Assembly: GCA_031266295.1 (NCBI GenBank)
Contig: JAISBH010000245.1
Location: 1-33,842 of the forward strand
DNA: 33,842 nucleotides
Origin: Oscillospiraceae bacterium
Lineage (GTDB): Bacteria; Bacillota; Clostridia; Christensenellales; Aristaeellaceae
Direction of reading: 5' to 3'
The position numbers were made by a program, and so were the translations under genes. Position 1 is the first letter of the stretch. Every line of letters begins with the position of its first letter. The notes beneath the pieces were generated by a model, which was not told where the DNA came from, ran no database searches, and was given only the letters and a program-made list of their open reading frames with translations. Below are positions 1 through 8,472 of this stretch, one piece after another.

Positions 1-1774
1 CCTGATCCATGAACATCTGGTGATACAGACCCTTCTTCTCCAGCAGTTCAGCGTGCGTGCCTCGCTCGGCCACGCGCCCGTCGTCCAGCACGATTATCTG
101 ATCGGCATGGATAACCGAAGATATGCGGTGCGCGATGATGAACGTCGTGCTCGAGGTAAATTGTTGGTTGCGGCTGGCCAATCCTTGCTGGATATCAGAC
201 TCGGTCTCCATATCGACCGCCGAGGTCGCGTCATCCAGCACCAGTATCTTCGGATCATACGCCAGCGCGCGCGCTATAGAGACGCGCTGCTTCTGACCGC
301 CGGACAACCCAAGGCCGCGCTCACCGACGACGGTGTCCCATCCCTGAGGCAGCTTCTCAATAAAATCGTGCGCCTGCGCGATCCTCGCTGCGGATTCGAC
401 AGCGTCCATATCCAATCCTGGCTGGCCGAACGCTACGTTCTCGCGTATCGAGTCAGAGAACAGGAAGGTATCCTGCATCACGAACCCGATCGATCGGCGC
501 AGATTATGTAGCCGTTGCTTCCTAACATCAACTCCGTCGACCATCACGCTGCCAGAGCGGATGTCGTAGAACCGCGCCAGCAGATATACCAGCGTCGTCT
601 TGCCGCTGCCCGTCGCGCCCATTATCGCAACGGTCTCGCCTGGTTTAGCCTCCAGGCTGACGCCGCGCAATACTACTTGCTCGCGGTAGGCGAACGTCAC
701 GTCGTCCAGTTTTACATGGCCGAGCCGGACGGACGGTTCCTCTATCTCGGGCGGATCCTTGACCGTCGCGCCCAGATCCAGGTAGTAGAACAGCTTCTCC
801 GCCGAAGACAGCCCTTGCGCATACACGTTAACAAAGTTGGCCAACATGCGCAGCGGGTTGACCAGAACCCACACATATCCCGTCGCCGCAATGAGCGATC
901 CAAGATCCAGCGTCCCACGCTCAACCAGCCAGCCGCCGCACAGAAGCAGCATCGGCACGGCCAGACTGCTGAGGAAGTCCATCACCGGGTTGAAGTTGGA
1001 CCAGATATGCGTCGCGTTCATGTGCAGGTTGCGAACCTTCTGATTGTCCTTCTCGAACTGAGCGCTCTCATACGGTTCACGCGCGAAGGCCTTCACCACG
1101 CGCACGCCCGCTATATTCTCCTGGGTGCGCGTGTTCAGCACTGCGTTCTGCTCGCGTACGGCCGCGTGTGCCGGACGGATCTTCTTATTGAAGAAGTACG
1201 CGAACACAGACAGCGGGATAGCGGCCGCAAGCGTGACCGCCGTGAGCAGCCAGCTGATCGAACCCATGAATATCAGTGCGCCGATGAACACGAACGCTTG
1301 CTCACACATCGTCTGACAGAAGTTCATTATGAAGTTGCGCACACCCTCCAGATCGCCAGTCATTCGCGACATGATCTCGCCGATCCGGTGCGTATCGTAG
1401 AACGAGTGGCTTTGCGCCTGGAGTTTGGCGTACAGGTCGGTTCTCAGCTGATAGATGGTATCCTGGGATACGCGTTCGAATAACATTCCGCGGTTGTACA
1501 GCAGGAACAGTCGGATAACGGTCAACCCCATCAGCAGCCCACCCAACCTCCACATCAGCGTGAAATCACGGTTGGGGATGACGTTGTTCACGACCTCGCG
1601 CGTTATCAACGGGAACAGCAGCCGCAGCAGCTGGCCGATCAGCATCATGACTACGCCGACCGCCATTCGCTTGCGGTAAGGGCTTAGCCGCTCGAATATC
1701 CGTACGAGCATCCCCTGAGGTTTTCGGATTCGGAAGTTGAAACGCGATGGTCGTCGTGACGCGTTTGTCTCCAT
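1..1774 (-). CDS. ABC exporter, fused permease and ATPase (partial, C-terminus cut by window edge)
   Basis: This is an ABC-type half-transporter of the MsbA/BmrA type, which exports drugs, lipids or peptides across the membrane. It is not in the ORF track because its stop lies beyond base 1; I translated it from the minus strand. Residues about 35-330 form the membrane domain. The ATPase follows, with Walker A GATGSGKTT near residue 386, signature LSGGQKQR at 490, Walker B ILVLDD near 508 and an H-loop IIAHR near 547. About 591 residues are visible, so only a few are missing. The ATG at 1774 lies 7 nt past the cimA stop. Its ribosome binding site (AAGGAAGG) is inside the last cimA codons, suggesting translational coupling. 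The substrate cannot be told from sequence; a second half-transporter may lie to the left. Confidence 0.93.
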   Translation of the reverse strand, partial: METNASRRPSRFNFRIRKPQGMLVRIFERLSPYRKRMAVGVVMMLIGQLLRLLFPLITREVVNNVIPNRDFTLMWRLGGLLMGLTVIRLFLLYNRGMLFERVSQDTIYQLRTDLYAKLQAQSHSFYDTHRIGEIMSRMTGDLEGVRNFIMNFCQTMCEQAFVFIGALIFMGSISWLLTAVTLAAAIPLSVFAYFFNKKIRPAHAAVREQNAVLNTRTQENIAGVRVVKAFAREPYESAQFEKDNQKVRNLHMNATHIWSNFNPVMDFLSSLAVPMLLLCGGWLVERGTLDLGSLIAATGYVWVLVNPLRMLANFVNVYAQGLSSAEKLFYYLDLGATVKDPPEIEEPSVRLGHVKLDDVTFAYREQVVLRGVSLEAKPGETVAIMGATGSGKTTLVYLLARFYDIRSGSVMVDGVDVRKQRLHNLRRSIGFVMQDTFLFSDSIRENVAFGQPGLDMDAVESAARIAQAHDFIEKLPQGWDTVVGERGLGLSGGQKQRVSIARALAYDPKILVLDDATSAVDMETESDIQQGLASRNQQFTSSTTFIIAHRISSVIHADQIIVLDDGRVAERGTHAELLEKKGLYHQMFMDQ

Positions 1775-1781
1775 CGAATGA

Positions 1782-3347
1782 TTACCTTCCTTCGCCAGTC
1801 AACCCGGATAATTTGTACTCTATCGAGTCCGTCAACGCGCGCCAGCACGCCTCCATTATATTCCGTGACACGCCCACAGTACCCCAGACCGCCGCGCCAT
1901 CCGTCGATTCGATGCTCACCCGCACCGTCGAGCCGGTGCCGCCGCTGTCTATCACGCGCACCTTGAAATCCACCAGCCGTACCTCCGCCAGTTCCGGGTA
2001 GAAGACGCTCAGCGCCTTCCTCAGCGCTTGATCCAGCGCGTCAACCGGGCCGTCTCCTTCCGCCGCCGTGATCTCCTTGCGCCCGTTCACCGCGATCTTG
2101 ATGTAAGCCTGCGCGCCGCCGGTGGACCACGGCTGCTCGCAGAACACTCGGAAGTCTAACGCCTCGAAGTGAGGTTCCGCCCTGCCTAGCAGGCGCAGCG
2201 CCATCAGCCGGAACGATCCCTCCGCCCCCTCGTACACGTACCCCGCCTGCTCGCTTCGCTTCATCTGCTCCACAATATCCGTCACGCGCGGATCGTCGCG
2301 GGTTAGATCGGGCGCGATGTCCAGCAGCTGTGCCATTAACGCTGTGCGTCCCGCCTGGTCGCTTATAAGCAGCCGCCGATTGTTCCCTACGCGCGAGGGA
2401 TCGATGTGCTCGAAACTGCGGTGATCCTTGCGCACGCCGTCGGTATGCATACCGCCCTTGTGCGCAAACGCGCTCGCGCCGACATACGGCGTACGCGGCG
2501 GCACCTCCAGGTTCATGATGTCCGCGATAAACCGCGCCGTCCGCGTCAGCGCGGGCAGCCTCTTCTCGCAGCTGGTCTCAAGGTTCATCTTCTCCGACAG
2601 TGCGGGCAGAATGCTGCATAGATCGGCGTTGCCACACCGTTCGCCCACGCCGCAGAACGTGCCGTGCACAATGGCCGCGCCCGCCTCGACCGCGCACAGC
2701 GTGTTCGCTACAGCCGTGCCAGTGTCGTTGTGACAGTGAACGCCAATCGGCGCGTCCCACTCCAGCGCGGCGGCGCGCACAATCTCGGCGGCGCGCCATG
2801 GCAGCGTGCCGCCGTTTGTGTCGCACAGTATCACCGCTACCGCGCCGCCGCGCAAGGCAGCCCTTACGCACTCGCGCGCGAACAGCGCGTCCTGGCTATA
2901 CCCGTCGAAATAATGCTCTGCGTCGAAGTGCACCGTCCGTCCCCGTTCAGTCAGGTACCTGACAGATTCCTCGATCATCAGGAGATTCCGTTCGGGAGGG
3001 ACGCGCAGCACGCCACGTACATGGAACAGCGACGCCTTGCCGAACAGCACGATTGTGTCCGTCTTGGCCTTGAGCAGCGCGGCAAGTCCCGCGTCATTTT
3101 CGACAGCGGAATCCGCGCGCCGGGTTGCGCCGAACGCCGCGAGTTTTGCGTGATTTAGCGCCGGAGGATCGGCAAAAAACGCCGCGTCCTTTGGATTCGC
3201 CGTCGGATTGCCGCCCTCGACGATGTCTACGCCCAAGCGATCCAGTTCCCGCGCGACACGTTCCTTGTCCTCAACAGAGAAACTGACGCCCTCCGACTGC
3301 GCGCCGTCGCGCAGTGTCGTATCAAGAACCGTTATAGCTCGCCGCAT
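1782..3347 (-). CDS. cimA: (R)-citramalate synthase
   Basis: This enzyme condenses acetyl-CoA with pyruvate to citramalate, the first step of the threonine-independent route to 2-oxobutyrate and isoleucine. The protein of 521 aa has the DRE-TIM metallolyase start DTTLRDGAQ at residues 9-17, the HCHNDTG metal-binding motif, and a C-terminal LeuA-type allosteric domain (SVFYPELAEVRLVDFKVRV). The length and the EGGNPTANPKD segment fit citramalate synthase (TIGR00977) better than 2-isopropylmalate synthase. It sits 12 nt downstream of the C_GCAxxG gene and 7 nt upstream of the ABC exporter in a tight minus-strand run. No good ribosome binding site precedes the ATG, so coupling to the upstream gene is likely. 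Substrate choice between citramalate, isopropylmalate and homocitrate synthases is by family resemblance. Confidence 0.9.
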   Translation of the reverse strand: MRRAITVLDTTLRDGAQSEGVSFSVEDKERVARELDRLGVDIVEGGNPTANPKDAAFFADPPALNHAKLAAFGATRRADSAVENDAGLAALLKAKTDTIVLFGKASLFHVRGVLRVPPERNLLMIEESVRYLTERGRTVHFDAEHYFDGYSQDALFARECVRAALRGGAVAVILCDTNGGTLPWRAAEIVRAAALEWDAPIGVHCHNDTGTAVANTLCAVEAGAAIVHGTFCGVGERCGNADLCSILPALSEKMNLETSCEKRLPALTRTARFIADIMNLEVPPRTPYVGASAFAHKGGMHTDGVRKDHRSFEHIDPSRVGNNRRLLISDQAGRTALMAQLLDIAPDLTRDDPRVTDIVEQMKRSEQAGYVYEGAEGSFRLMALRLLGRAEPHFEALDFRVFCEQPWSTGGAQAYIKIAVNGRKEITAAEGDGPVDALDQALRKALSVFYPELAEVRLVDFKVRVIDSGGTGSTVRVSIESTDGAAVWGTVGVSRNIMEACWRALTDSIEYKLSGLTGEGR

Positions 3348-3359
3348 GTTAAAAGGACA

Positions 3360-3842
3360 TCAGCGTTCATGATCGAGTCCAAGCTCGGCCTCCAACAGCG
3401 TAACGGCACGCTCAATCAGCCGATCGCAAGGCCGCACATCCATCGGCGGCATCGGATCGGCGCGGCTGGTCAGCCCCAGCAGTCTCATGCAATTCAGCGT
3501 GCCTTCCGCCTGTTCAAACGGTTCGCCCACGCGGCGTACCGATTCATAAATCGCCTGCTTGCGTTCCGGCGTCGGCGCCCCTTCGCCTCCATTAATCCAT
3601 CCCAACACGATGGACGCGCCCACTACCGCGCCGCATACCTCGCGCATCTGTCCGACGCCGCCGCCCAGCCCTGCGCCAAGCCGCGTTGCCTGACTCTCAT
3701 CAAGACCCATATCCCGCGCAAAGGCTATCAGCACACCCTGCGCACAGTTATAACCCTGTCTATGACAGTCGACCGCGCGCATCGCCCGGCTCGGCTCGCG
3801 CGAAGCGACCAAAACCGCCTCGGTTAACTCAGTACTATCCAT
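3360..3842 (-). CDS. C_GCAxxG_C_C family protein
   Basis: This is a small cysteine-rich protein of the C_GCAxxG_C_C family (TIGR01909), a putative redox or metal-binding protein of anaerobes with no established reaction. From the chosen start it has 160 aa, with Cys26, Cys33 (GYNCAQ), Cys70 (EVCGAVVGA), Cys118 and Cys139 and the glycine-rich GAGLGGGVGQ stretch. The ORF track begins at 3959, but its first 39 codons are an out-of-frame reading of the rubrerythrin C-terminus. The ATG at 3842 lies 5 nt after the rubrerythrin stop and has AAGGA just upstream. The tight linkage to rubrerythrin supports a redox or oxygen-stress role, which is inference. Confidence 0.88.
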   Translation of the reverse strand: MDSTELTEAVLVASREPSRAMRAVDCHRQGYNCAQGVLIAFARDMGLDESQATRLGAGLGGGVGQMREVCGAVVGASIVLGWINGGEGAPTPERKQAIYESVRRVGEPFEQAEGTLNCMRLLGLTSRADPMPPMDVRPCDRLIERAVTLLEAELGLDHER

Positions 3843-3847
3843 TATCC

Positions 3848-4390
3848 TTAATAATTCTCGTTGTTGATCTGGAAGTATGCCTGCGCGTGCTTGCATACCG
3901 GGCATACGACTGGCGCATCCGTGCCGGCATGGATATGCCCGCAGTTCGTACAGATCCACGTTTGGGACTGGTCGCGGTGGAACACCACGCCCTGCTTGAT
4001 GTTGTCGGCCAGTTTGAGGTAGCGTTCCTCATGGCGCTTCTCAATGGCGGCGACGCCCTCCATCTGCGCAGCGATGGCGTTGAAACCTTCTTCACGCGCG
4101 GTTTGCGCGAATCCGGAGTACATGTCCGTCCATTCGTAATGCTCTCCCGCGGCCGCGTCGAGCAGGTTCACGTCGGTCTTGGGGATAGAACCACCGTGCA
4201 GAAGCTTAAACCACAGCTCGGCGTGTTCCTTTTCGTTGCCCGCCGTCTCGGTGAAGATATTGCCGATCTGAACCAGGCCGTCCTTCTTGGCCTGGCTTGC
4301 GTAGTAGCTGTATTTCGTATACGCCTGCGCCTCGCCCGCGAACGCCGCCATAAGGTTAGCCCAGGTCTTGGTGCCTTGCAGATCCGCCAT
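3848..4390 (-). CDS. Rubrerythrin
   Basis: This is a cytoplasmic non-haem iron peroxidase that reduces hydrogen peroxide in anaerobes. The 180-aa protein has the ferritin-like diiron domain with its glutamate ligands (Glu20 in [24 protein letters not shown] near residues 48-60, [13 protein letters not shown] near 111-123). A C-terminal rubredoxin-type domain carries Cys147/Cys150 (CTNCGH) and Cys163/Cys166 (CPVCKH). Length and domain order match classical rubrerythrin. The ATG is preceded by TTAGGAGGGTGAC, a strong ribosome binding site. It is the first gene of the run to C_GCAxxG, cimA and the ABC exporter, and appears to be complete. Confidence 0.96.
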   Translation of the reverse strand: MADLQGTKTWANLMAAFAGEAQAYTKYSYYASQAKKDGLVQIGNIFTETAGNEKEHAELWFKLLHGGSIPKTDVNLLDAAAGEHYEWTDMYSGFAQTAREEGFNAIAAQMEGVAAIEKRHEERYLKLADNIKQGVVFHRDQSQTWICTNCGHIHAGTDAPVVCPVCKHAQAYFQINNENY

Positions 4391-4515
4391 GTCACCCTCC
4401 TAATCGTCGCTGTCATCGTCCAGTATCTATAGTGGAATATCCTGTCCGGAATTATCCCACCCGCGATATTTTACACCTAACGAAGGATGAGCGCAAGGCG
4501 GCGGAGCATCCAACT

Positions 4516-4560
4516 CCAAAAAGACAGCCGCGCCGGATCTTTTCTCCGGCGCGGCTATTA
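4516..4560 (-). terminator. Rho-independent terminator of the first sugar ABC operon
   Basis: There is a perfect 12-bp stem (AGCCGCGCCGGA at 4526-4537 against 4545-4556) with a 7-nt loop. Read on the minus strand it is followed by GTCTTTTT (4525-4518). It lies about 20 nt after the stop of the minus-strand binding-protein gene and upstream of rubrerythrin, so it separates the two transcription units. Confidence 0.9.
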
Positions 4561-4579
4561 GCATGGCTTCCAGTGATAG

Positions 4580-6121
4580 TTACTTGTACATATTATCCCA
4601 CGCCGCGATCTTTTCCTCCATGACTGCCTGGCCGCCATCGCGCATGTACTGATCGCGCAATTCGTGGAATACCTTCAGGCAATCCTCAGGCGCGGCCATC
4701 GTCGCCTTGGTTAGCAGCTCGCGCTTGAACGCGGTCAGCGACGTGTTGTACTGCGCGTCAGCGGTAAGGATTACATCGAAGTGGAAGTTCGTTACCAGCG
4801 GATCGATTGCAGCGACGTCGAACATCGCCTCGAATTTATCCGCGTAGTTTTGATATGAGTAAGACTGCGCCTTTATCAACAGCGATGGATCGGAGAATTC
4901 CTGCCCGTTTGTCAGCAGCGTATAGTCGATGTTTTGCATACTGTCGAACTTGGTCTCGTCCGTCACGTCCAGCAGGATCGGCACGCCTTCCTCGTCCAGC
5001 TCGTGATGCTTGCCTTCCTCGCCGTTCTGCAGGAAGTACAGCGTATCCAGATCGGTCAGCCAATCCAGGTACATCACTGCCGCCTCGGGATTCTTGGCGT
5101 AAACAGGGATAAAGTTGAATATCCCGTTGGGCGCGTACATCGCGTGATAGTACTTGGCCGGATCGGTCACGGACTCAAACGCGTTTACCGATACCAGGTC
5201 GGCTTCGGGTTCAAACGCGTTCAGCGTGCCCAAGATGCCCGGCGATACGCGGATCGGGTGATCGTAGTTGTAGGTATAGCCGCCAGCCTGACCCGCCGCG
5301 ACCGCCTTGGTATGCGTCTCGTTATTATCCAGTGCGAAGTCCGGCGACACCAAGCCCTCGTTGTACAGCTTGTTTAAGAACAGCACGTAGTCGTCGTAGC
5401 CATCCCACAGGATGTCGGGCACGGTCGCCAGCGTCTTTGCATCGAGGCTAGAGATATACGACAGCATCAGGTGGTTGTGGGTCGTAAGGTCGTAGTTGAA
5501 CGCGTAAGGAACCAGGTTCTCCACATTCCCCGGATTCTGATCGCGGAACGCCACTAGCGCGTTATAGAATTCTTCCTTGGTTTCGGGCACCGACAGACCC
5601 AGCTTATCCAGCCAGTCTTTGCGCAGGAAGAATCCGTTCGTCGCCAGCACGACGCGCTTGGCTGGCACGGCGTATTGACCACCCTCGAATATGCCGAACT
5701 TGAGCAGGTCTTCACCCAGGTATTCCTTGATGCCTTTGCCGTACTCGTTGAGCAGATCGGTCAGCTCAATGACGCCGCCCTGCTGCACGTAGTTCGTGAT
5801 TACCGACTCCGTATATGTAAAATGGATGTCGGCTGCGTCTCCCGAGGCCATCAGCACGTTGAGCTTATCGATTTCCTCGCTGCGCGGGATCGGGATAAAC
5901 TTGACAGTTATGTTGCGCGGATCGCCGAAATCCTTCTGGATCCAATCAGTCCACCAGTTGTTGTCCACCGGCGTTTGTCCCGTTGCTCCCCGGTCGAAGA
6001 CTGCCACCTTCAACGTGATCGGCTGGTCGTACCGGAACGGCGCGACTTCTTCGGCCGCCGCGAACGACAGCAGCGACAGGCACATCATCAGGCACAGAAC
6101 CAATGATACCATTCTCTTCAT
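4580..6121 (-). CDS. Extracellular solute-binding protein of a sugar-type ABC importer (LplA-like)
   Basis: This secreted protein of 513 aa captures a carbohydrate-type ligand for the two permeases encoded directly upstream. A signal peptide with a hydrophobic core (SLVLCLMMCLSLLSF) ends at an AAAEE-type signal peptidase I site. No lipobox is visible, unlike most Gram-positive binding proteins. The mature part has the look of family-1 binding proteins of the LplA/YtcQ group (DAADIHFTYTES, LLNEYGKGIKEYLG, GGQYAVPAKR). It starts 24 nt after the second permease, with GGGAGG upstream, and is followed by a strong terminator. The ligand cannot be read from sequence; oligosaccharides are typical of the group. 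Confidence 0.88.
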   Translation of the reverse strand: MKRMVSLVLCLMMCLSLLSFAAAEEVAPFRYDQPITLKVAVFDRGATGQTPVDNNWWTDWIQKDFGDPRNITVKFIPIPRSEEIDKLNVLMASGDAADIHFTYTESVITNYVQQGGVIELTDLLNEYGKGIKEYLGEDLLKFGIFEGGQYAVPAKRVVLATNGFFLRKDWLDKLGLSVPETKEEFYNALVAFRDQNPGNVENLVPYAFNYDLTTHNHLMLSYISSLDAKTLATVPDILWDGYDDYVLFLNKLYNEGLVSPDFALDNNETHTKAVAAGQAGGYTYNYDHPIRVSPGILGTLNAFEPEADLVSVNAFESVTDPAKYYHAMYAPNGIFNFIPVYAKNPEAAVMYLDWLTDLDTLYFLQNGEEGKHHELDEEGVPILLDVTDETKFDSMQNIDYTLLTNGQEFSDPSLLIKAQSYSYQNYADKFEAMFDVAAIDPLVTNFHFDVILTADAQYNTSLTAFKRELLTKATMAAPEDCLKVFHELRDQYMRDGGQAVMEEKIAAWDNMYK

Positions 6122-6145
6122 ACTCCAGTTGCCTCCCTGTTTTAT

Positions 6146-7063
6146 TTATTCCTTAACGGCGCCGATCATCACGCCCTGCACGAAGTACCTCTGCAGGAAC
6201 GGATACACTATCAAGATAGGCACCGTCGCGAACACAATAGCCGCGGACTTGATCGTATCGGACAGCACTGCGTTCCGTCCGCCCTCGATCATGTTTACCT
6301 CTGTATCCGTGCTGTTGAACACCACCTGGTACAGCTTCATCTGCAGCGTGTAATACTGGGTGGAGTTGATGTAGTAGCGCACATCCGCGAACGTGTTCCA
6401 GCGCGATACCGCGTAGAACAGGCTCAGCGTCGCCAGCGCCGGCACGGACAGCGGCAGTGCTATCTTCCACAGTACGGTGAAATCCCCTCCTCCGTCGATC
6501 ATCGCGGATTCCTCCAGGCTGGCCGGTATGCTGCTGAAGAAGTTGCGCAGTATGATCGTGTTGTATGTGGATATCAGTATCGGTAGCAGCAGCGACAGCG
6601 GCCTGTCCACCAGTCCGAGCGTCTTGATCCATAGATACTCCGGGATGATGCCGCCCGAGAAGTACATGGGGATCAATATGAACAGCATCAGACCCTTGCG
6701 GCCCGGCAAACGCGCCTTGCACAGCGGATACGCCAGCAGCACGCTCCCTGTCATCGCCAGCACGGTATAGCTCATGGTCAGCGCGATGGAGAACACCAGC
6801 GCGCGCTGCATGCTCTTATCCATGAACACGGACGTATAGGCGTTGAAGTTGAAGTCCTTCGGCCAGAACGTCACCTTGCGGGCGAGCACGGCGTCGCGTC
6901 CCGACATCGACAGCGCTAGTATGTGCAGCACGGGTATCACGCAGATCGCTACGCTGGCGATTACCACCGCGTATATGATTACGCTTGAGAACCCATACCG
7001 CTGCGCGTTCAAGCGGCCGCCGGAACGCCTCGGGGTTCTTTGAGGCTGAACACCGTTTACCAT
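6146..7063 (-). CDS. Carbohydrate ABC transporter permease (LplC-like, MalG type)
   Basis: This 305-aa protein is one of the two membrane subunits of the importer. It has six likely membrane helices and the cytoplasmic EAA loop that docks with the ATPase (EESAMIDGGGDFTVLWKIALP). Its ending, FLQRYFVQGVMIGAVKE, is typical of LplC/YtcP permeases. The ATG overlaps the stop of the preceding permease by 7 nt (ATGGTAA). Its ribosome binding site, GGGGGAGG, is inside that gene, so the two subunits are probably made in a fixed ratio. No ATPase gene is present in the operon. Confidence 0.93.
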   Translation of the reverse strand: MVNGVQPQRTPRRSGGRLNAQRYGFSSVIIYAVVIASVAICVIPVLHILALSMSGRDAVLARKVTFWPKDFNFNAYTSVFMDKSMQRALVFSIALTMSYTVLAMTGSVLLAYPLCKARLPGRKGLMLFILIPMYFSGGIIPEYLWIKTLGLVDRPLSLLLPILISTYNTIILRNFFSSIPASLEESAMIDGGGDFTVLWKIALPLSVPALATLSLFYAVSRWNTFADVRYYINSTQYYTLQMKLYQVVFNSTDTEVNMIEGGRNAVLSDTIKSAAIVFATVPILIVYPFLQRYFVQGVMIGAVKE

Positions 7064-7998
7064 AGCCCATCCTCCCCCAACCGCTTCGCGCCGATATTAG
7101 CCGCCAGCAGGAACAGCATGTTCACCACAGAACCGAACATCCCCACCGCCGTCGCGAATGAGTACCGCGCGTTACGCAGACCCATCTTGTATACGAACGT
7201 GGATATGACCTCCGCCACGTTCAGCACCATGTCGTTGGCCATCACGTACGGCCGTTCAAACCCGATGGCGACCATCTGTCCCAGGCGCAGTATCAGCATT
7301 ACGACGATCGTCGGCATTATGCACGGCAGCGTCACATGGATTATCCGCCGCCAGCGTCCGCATCCGTCCACCTCAGACGCTTCGTACAGATCCGTGTTGA
7401 CCGCCGATATAGCCGCCAGGTAGATGATCGTGCCCCAGCCGGCGCTCTGCCATATCCCCACCGCGACGTATACGATCGTCCAATTCGTCTCGTTCATCAG
7501 GAAATTCGCGTTGCGGCCCAGAAGTTTGGACGCTACTTGGTTCGCCATGCCCGTGCTGCCGAATATCTGCGTGACGATGCCTCCAATGATTATCCACGAC
7601 AAAAAATGAGGCAGGTATAATATCGTCTGCGATATGCGCTTGATCGTCAGCGAACGCATCTCATACAGAAACACCGCCAGTATTATCGGCATCGGGAACC
7701 CGAACGCCAGATCCAGCGCGTTTAGTATGACTGTGTTCTTCAGCGCGAGCCAGAACTTGGGGTTTGTGAATATTTCCTGGAATACCTTTGTGCCTACCCA
7801 CGGGCTGGCCCACATGCCCTTGAACATATTGAAGTTTTTGAACGCAACCTGAAGTCCCATCAGCGGCGCGTACCGGAATACGGCGTACTGAATAAGCGGC
7901 AGCGCGAGCATCAGGTACAACATGCGGCTACGGTAGATGCGTTTCATCAACGAACTACGATAAAAACGCCGCCGCGCGGTGGGTGAAGCGGTGGTCAT
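7057..7998 (-). CDS. Carbohydrate ABC transporter permease (LplB-like, MalF type)
   Basis: This is the first gene of the minus-strand import operon and encodes 313 aa. Features are the N-terminal helix YLMLALPLIQYAVFRYAPL, the GLQVAFKNFNMFKG segment typical of LplB/YtcP partners, and the EAA-type loop LYEASEVDGCGRWRRIIHVTLP. AGGAGGTGTCGGC gives a strong ribosome binding site before the ATG. A good promoter (8048-8076) and an inverted repeat (8023-8042) precede it. It works with the second permease and the secreted binding protein downstream. The energising ATPase must be encoded elsewhere. Confidence 0.93.
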   Translation of the reverse strand: MTTASPTARRRFYRSSLMKRIYRSRMLYLMLALPLIQYAVFRYAPLMGLQVAFKNFNMFKGMWASPWVGTKVFQEIFTNPKFWLALKNTVILNALDLAFGFPMPIILAVFLYEMRSLTIKRISQTILYLPHFLSWIIIGGIVTQIFGSTGMANQVASKLLGRNANFLMNETNWTIVYVAVGIWQSAGWGTIIYLAAISAVNTDLYEASEVDGCGRWRRIIHVTLPCIMPTIVVMLILRLGQMVAIGFERPYVMANDMVLNVAEVISTFVYKMGLRNARYSFATAVGMFGSVVNMLFLLAANIGAKRLGEDGLW

Positions 7999-8022
7999 GC
8001 CGACACCTCCTGCGAGCGATAG

Positions 8023-8042
8023 AAAAATCAGGAATGATTTTT
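8023..8042 (-). promoter_or_regulatory. Inverted repeat at the start of the first sugar ABC operon transcript
   Basis: AAAAATCA and TGATTTTT form a perfect 8-bp inverted repeat with a 4-nt centre. It starts about where transcription from the promoter at 8048-8076 should begin. It could be a repressor operator or, as RNA, a small hairpin followed by U residues. The function is inference. Confidence 0.4.
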
Positions 8043-8047
8043 ATTGC

Positions 8048-8076
8048 ATTATACACCTATCTTCGACAATAGTCAA
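8048..8076 (-). promoter_or_regulatory. Sigma-A type promoter of the first sugar ABC operon
   Basis: On the minus strand TTGACT (8076-8071) is followed after exactly 17 nt by TATAAT (8053-8048), about 50 nt before the first permease start codon. This is close to the consensus. Confidence 0.8.
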
Positions 8077-8472
8077 TGACAATTTATTCGAGTTTCATAA
8101 AGGCAACGTCTCTTGCGCCCTTATATATTTATATGACTGCATCTATTCAACCCCGCCCGGCAAGAGCAACAGCAACTGAAGTTCAAAGCTGTAATAAAAT
8201 GAAAACAAGGGACACGGCTTCCGCCGCATCCCGATTAAACAAGATTACCGAAAGACGCTGTTTTCGGCGTGCATTAATATGAAGCGATGCAGTTACCCCG
8301 CGTTAACTAAACGCCGTTATTCGGTTCAGGCCGCAACCCCTATGCGAACGTCCTTGAGAACCGGCATTCATACAACCCCTTTAGAATCAGCGAACGATCC
8401 CTTGAACGATTTCCGCCGCCGAATAAGGCGAGCACAGCGGAACGGCGGTTAAGGCGTCAAGATGAACCCGCG
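8077..8472. other. Intergenic region without a recognisable gene
   Basis: About 400 bases lie between the promoter of the sugar ABC operon and the stop of the oxidoreductase gene. The short ORFs here have no family resemblance or ribosome binding site. I saw no clear terminator with a T-run for the oxidoreductase gene and no RNA gene. Confidence 0.5.

Noticed and set aside
515-1483. Long plus-strand ORF of 322 aa
   Set aside because: It is the antisense shadow of the ABC exporter on the minus strand, which has all ATPase motifs; the ORF has no family features.
3843-3959. N-terminal extension of the C_GCAxxG ORF
   Set aside because: These 39 codons are the rubrerythrin C-terminus in another frame; the ATG at 3842 starts the conserved protein.
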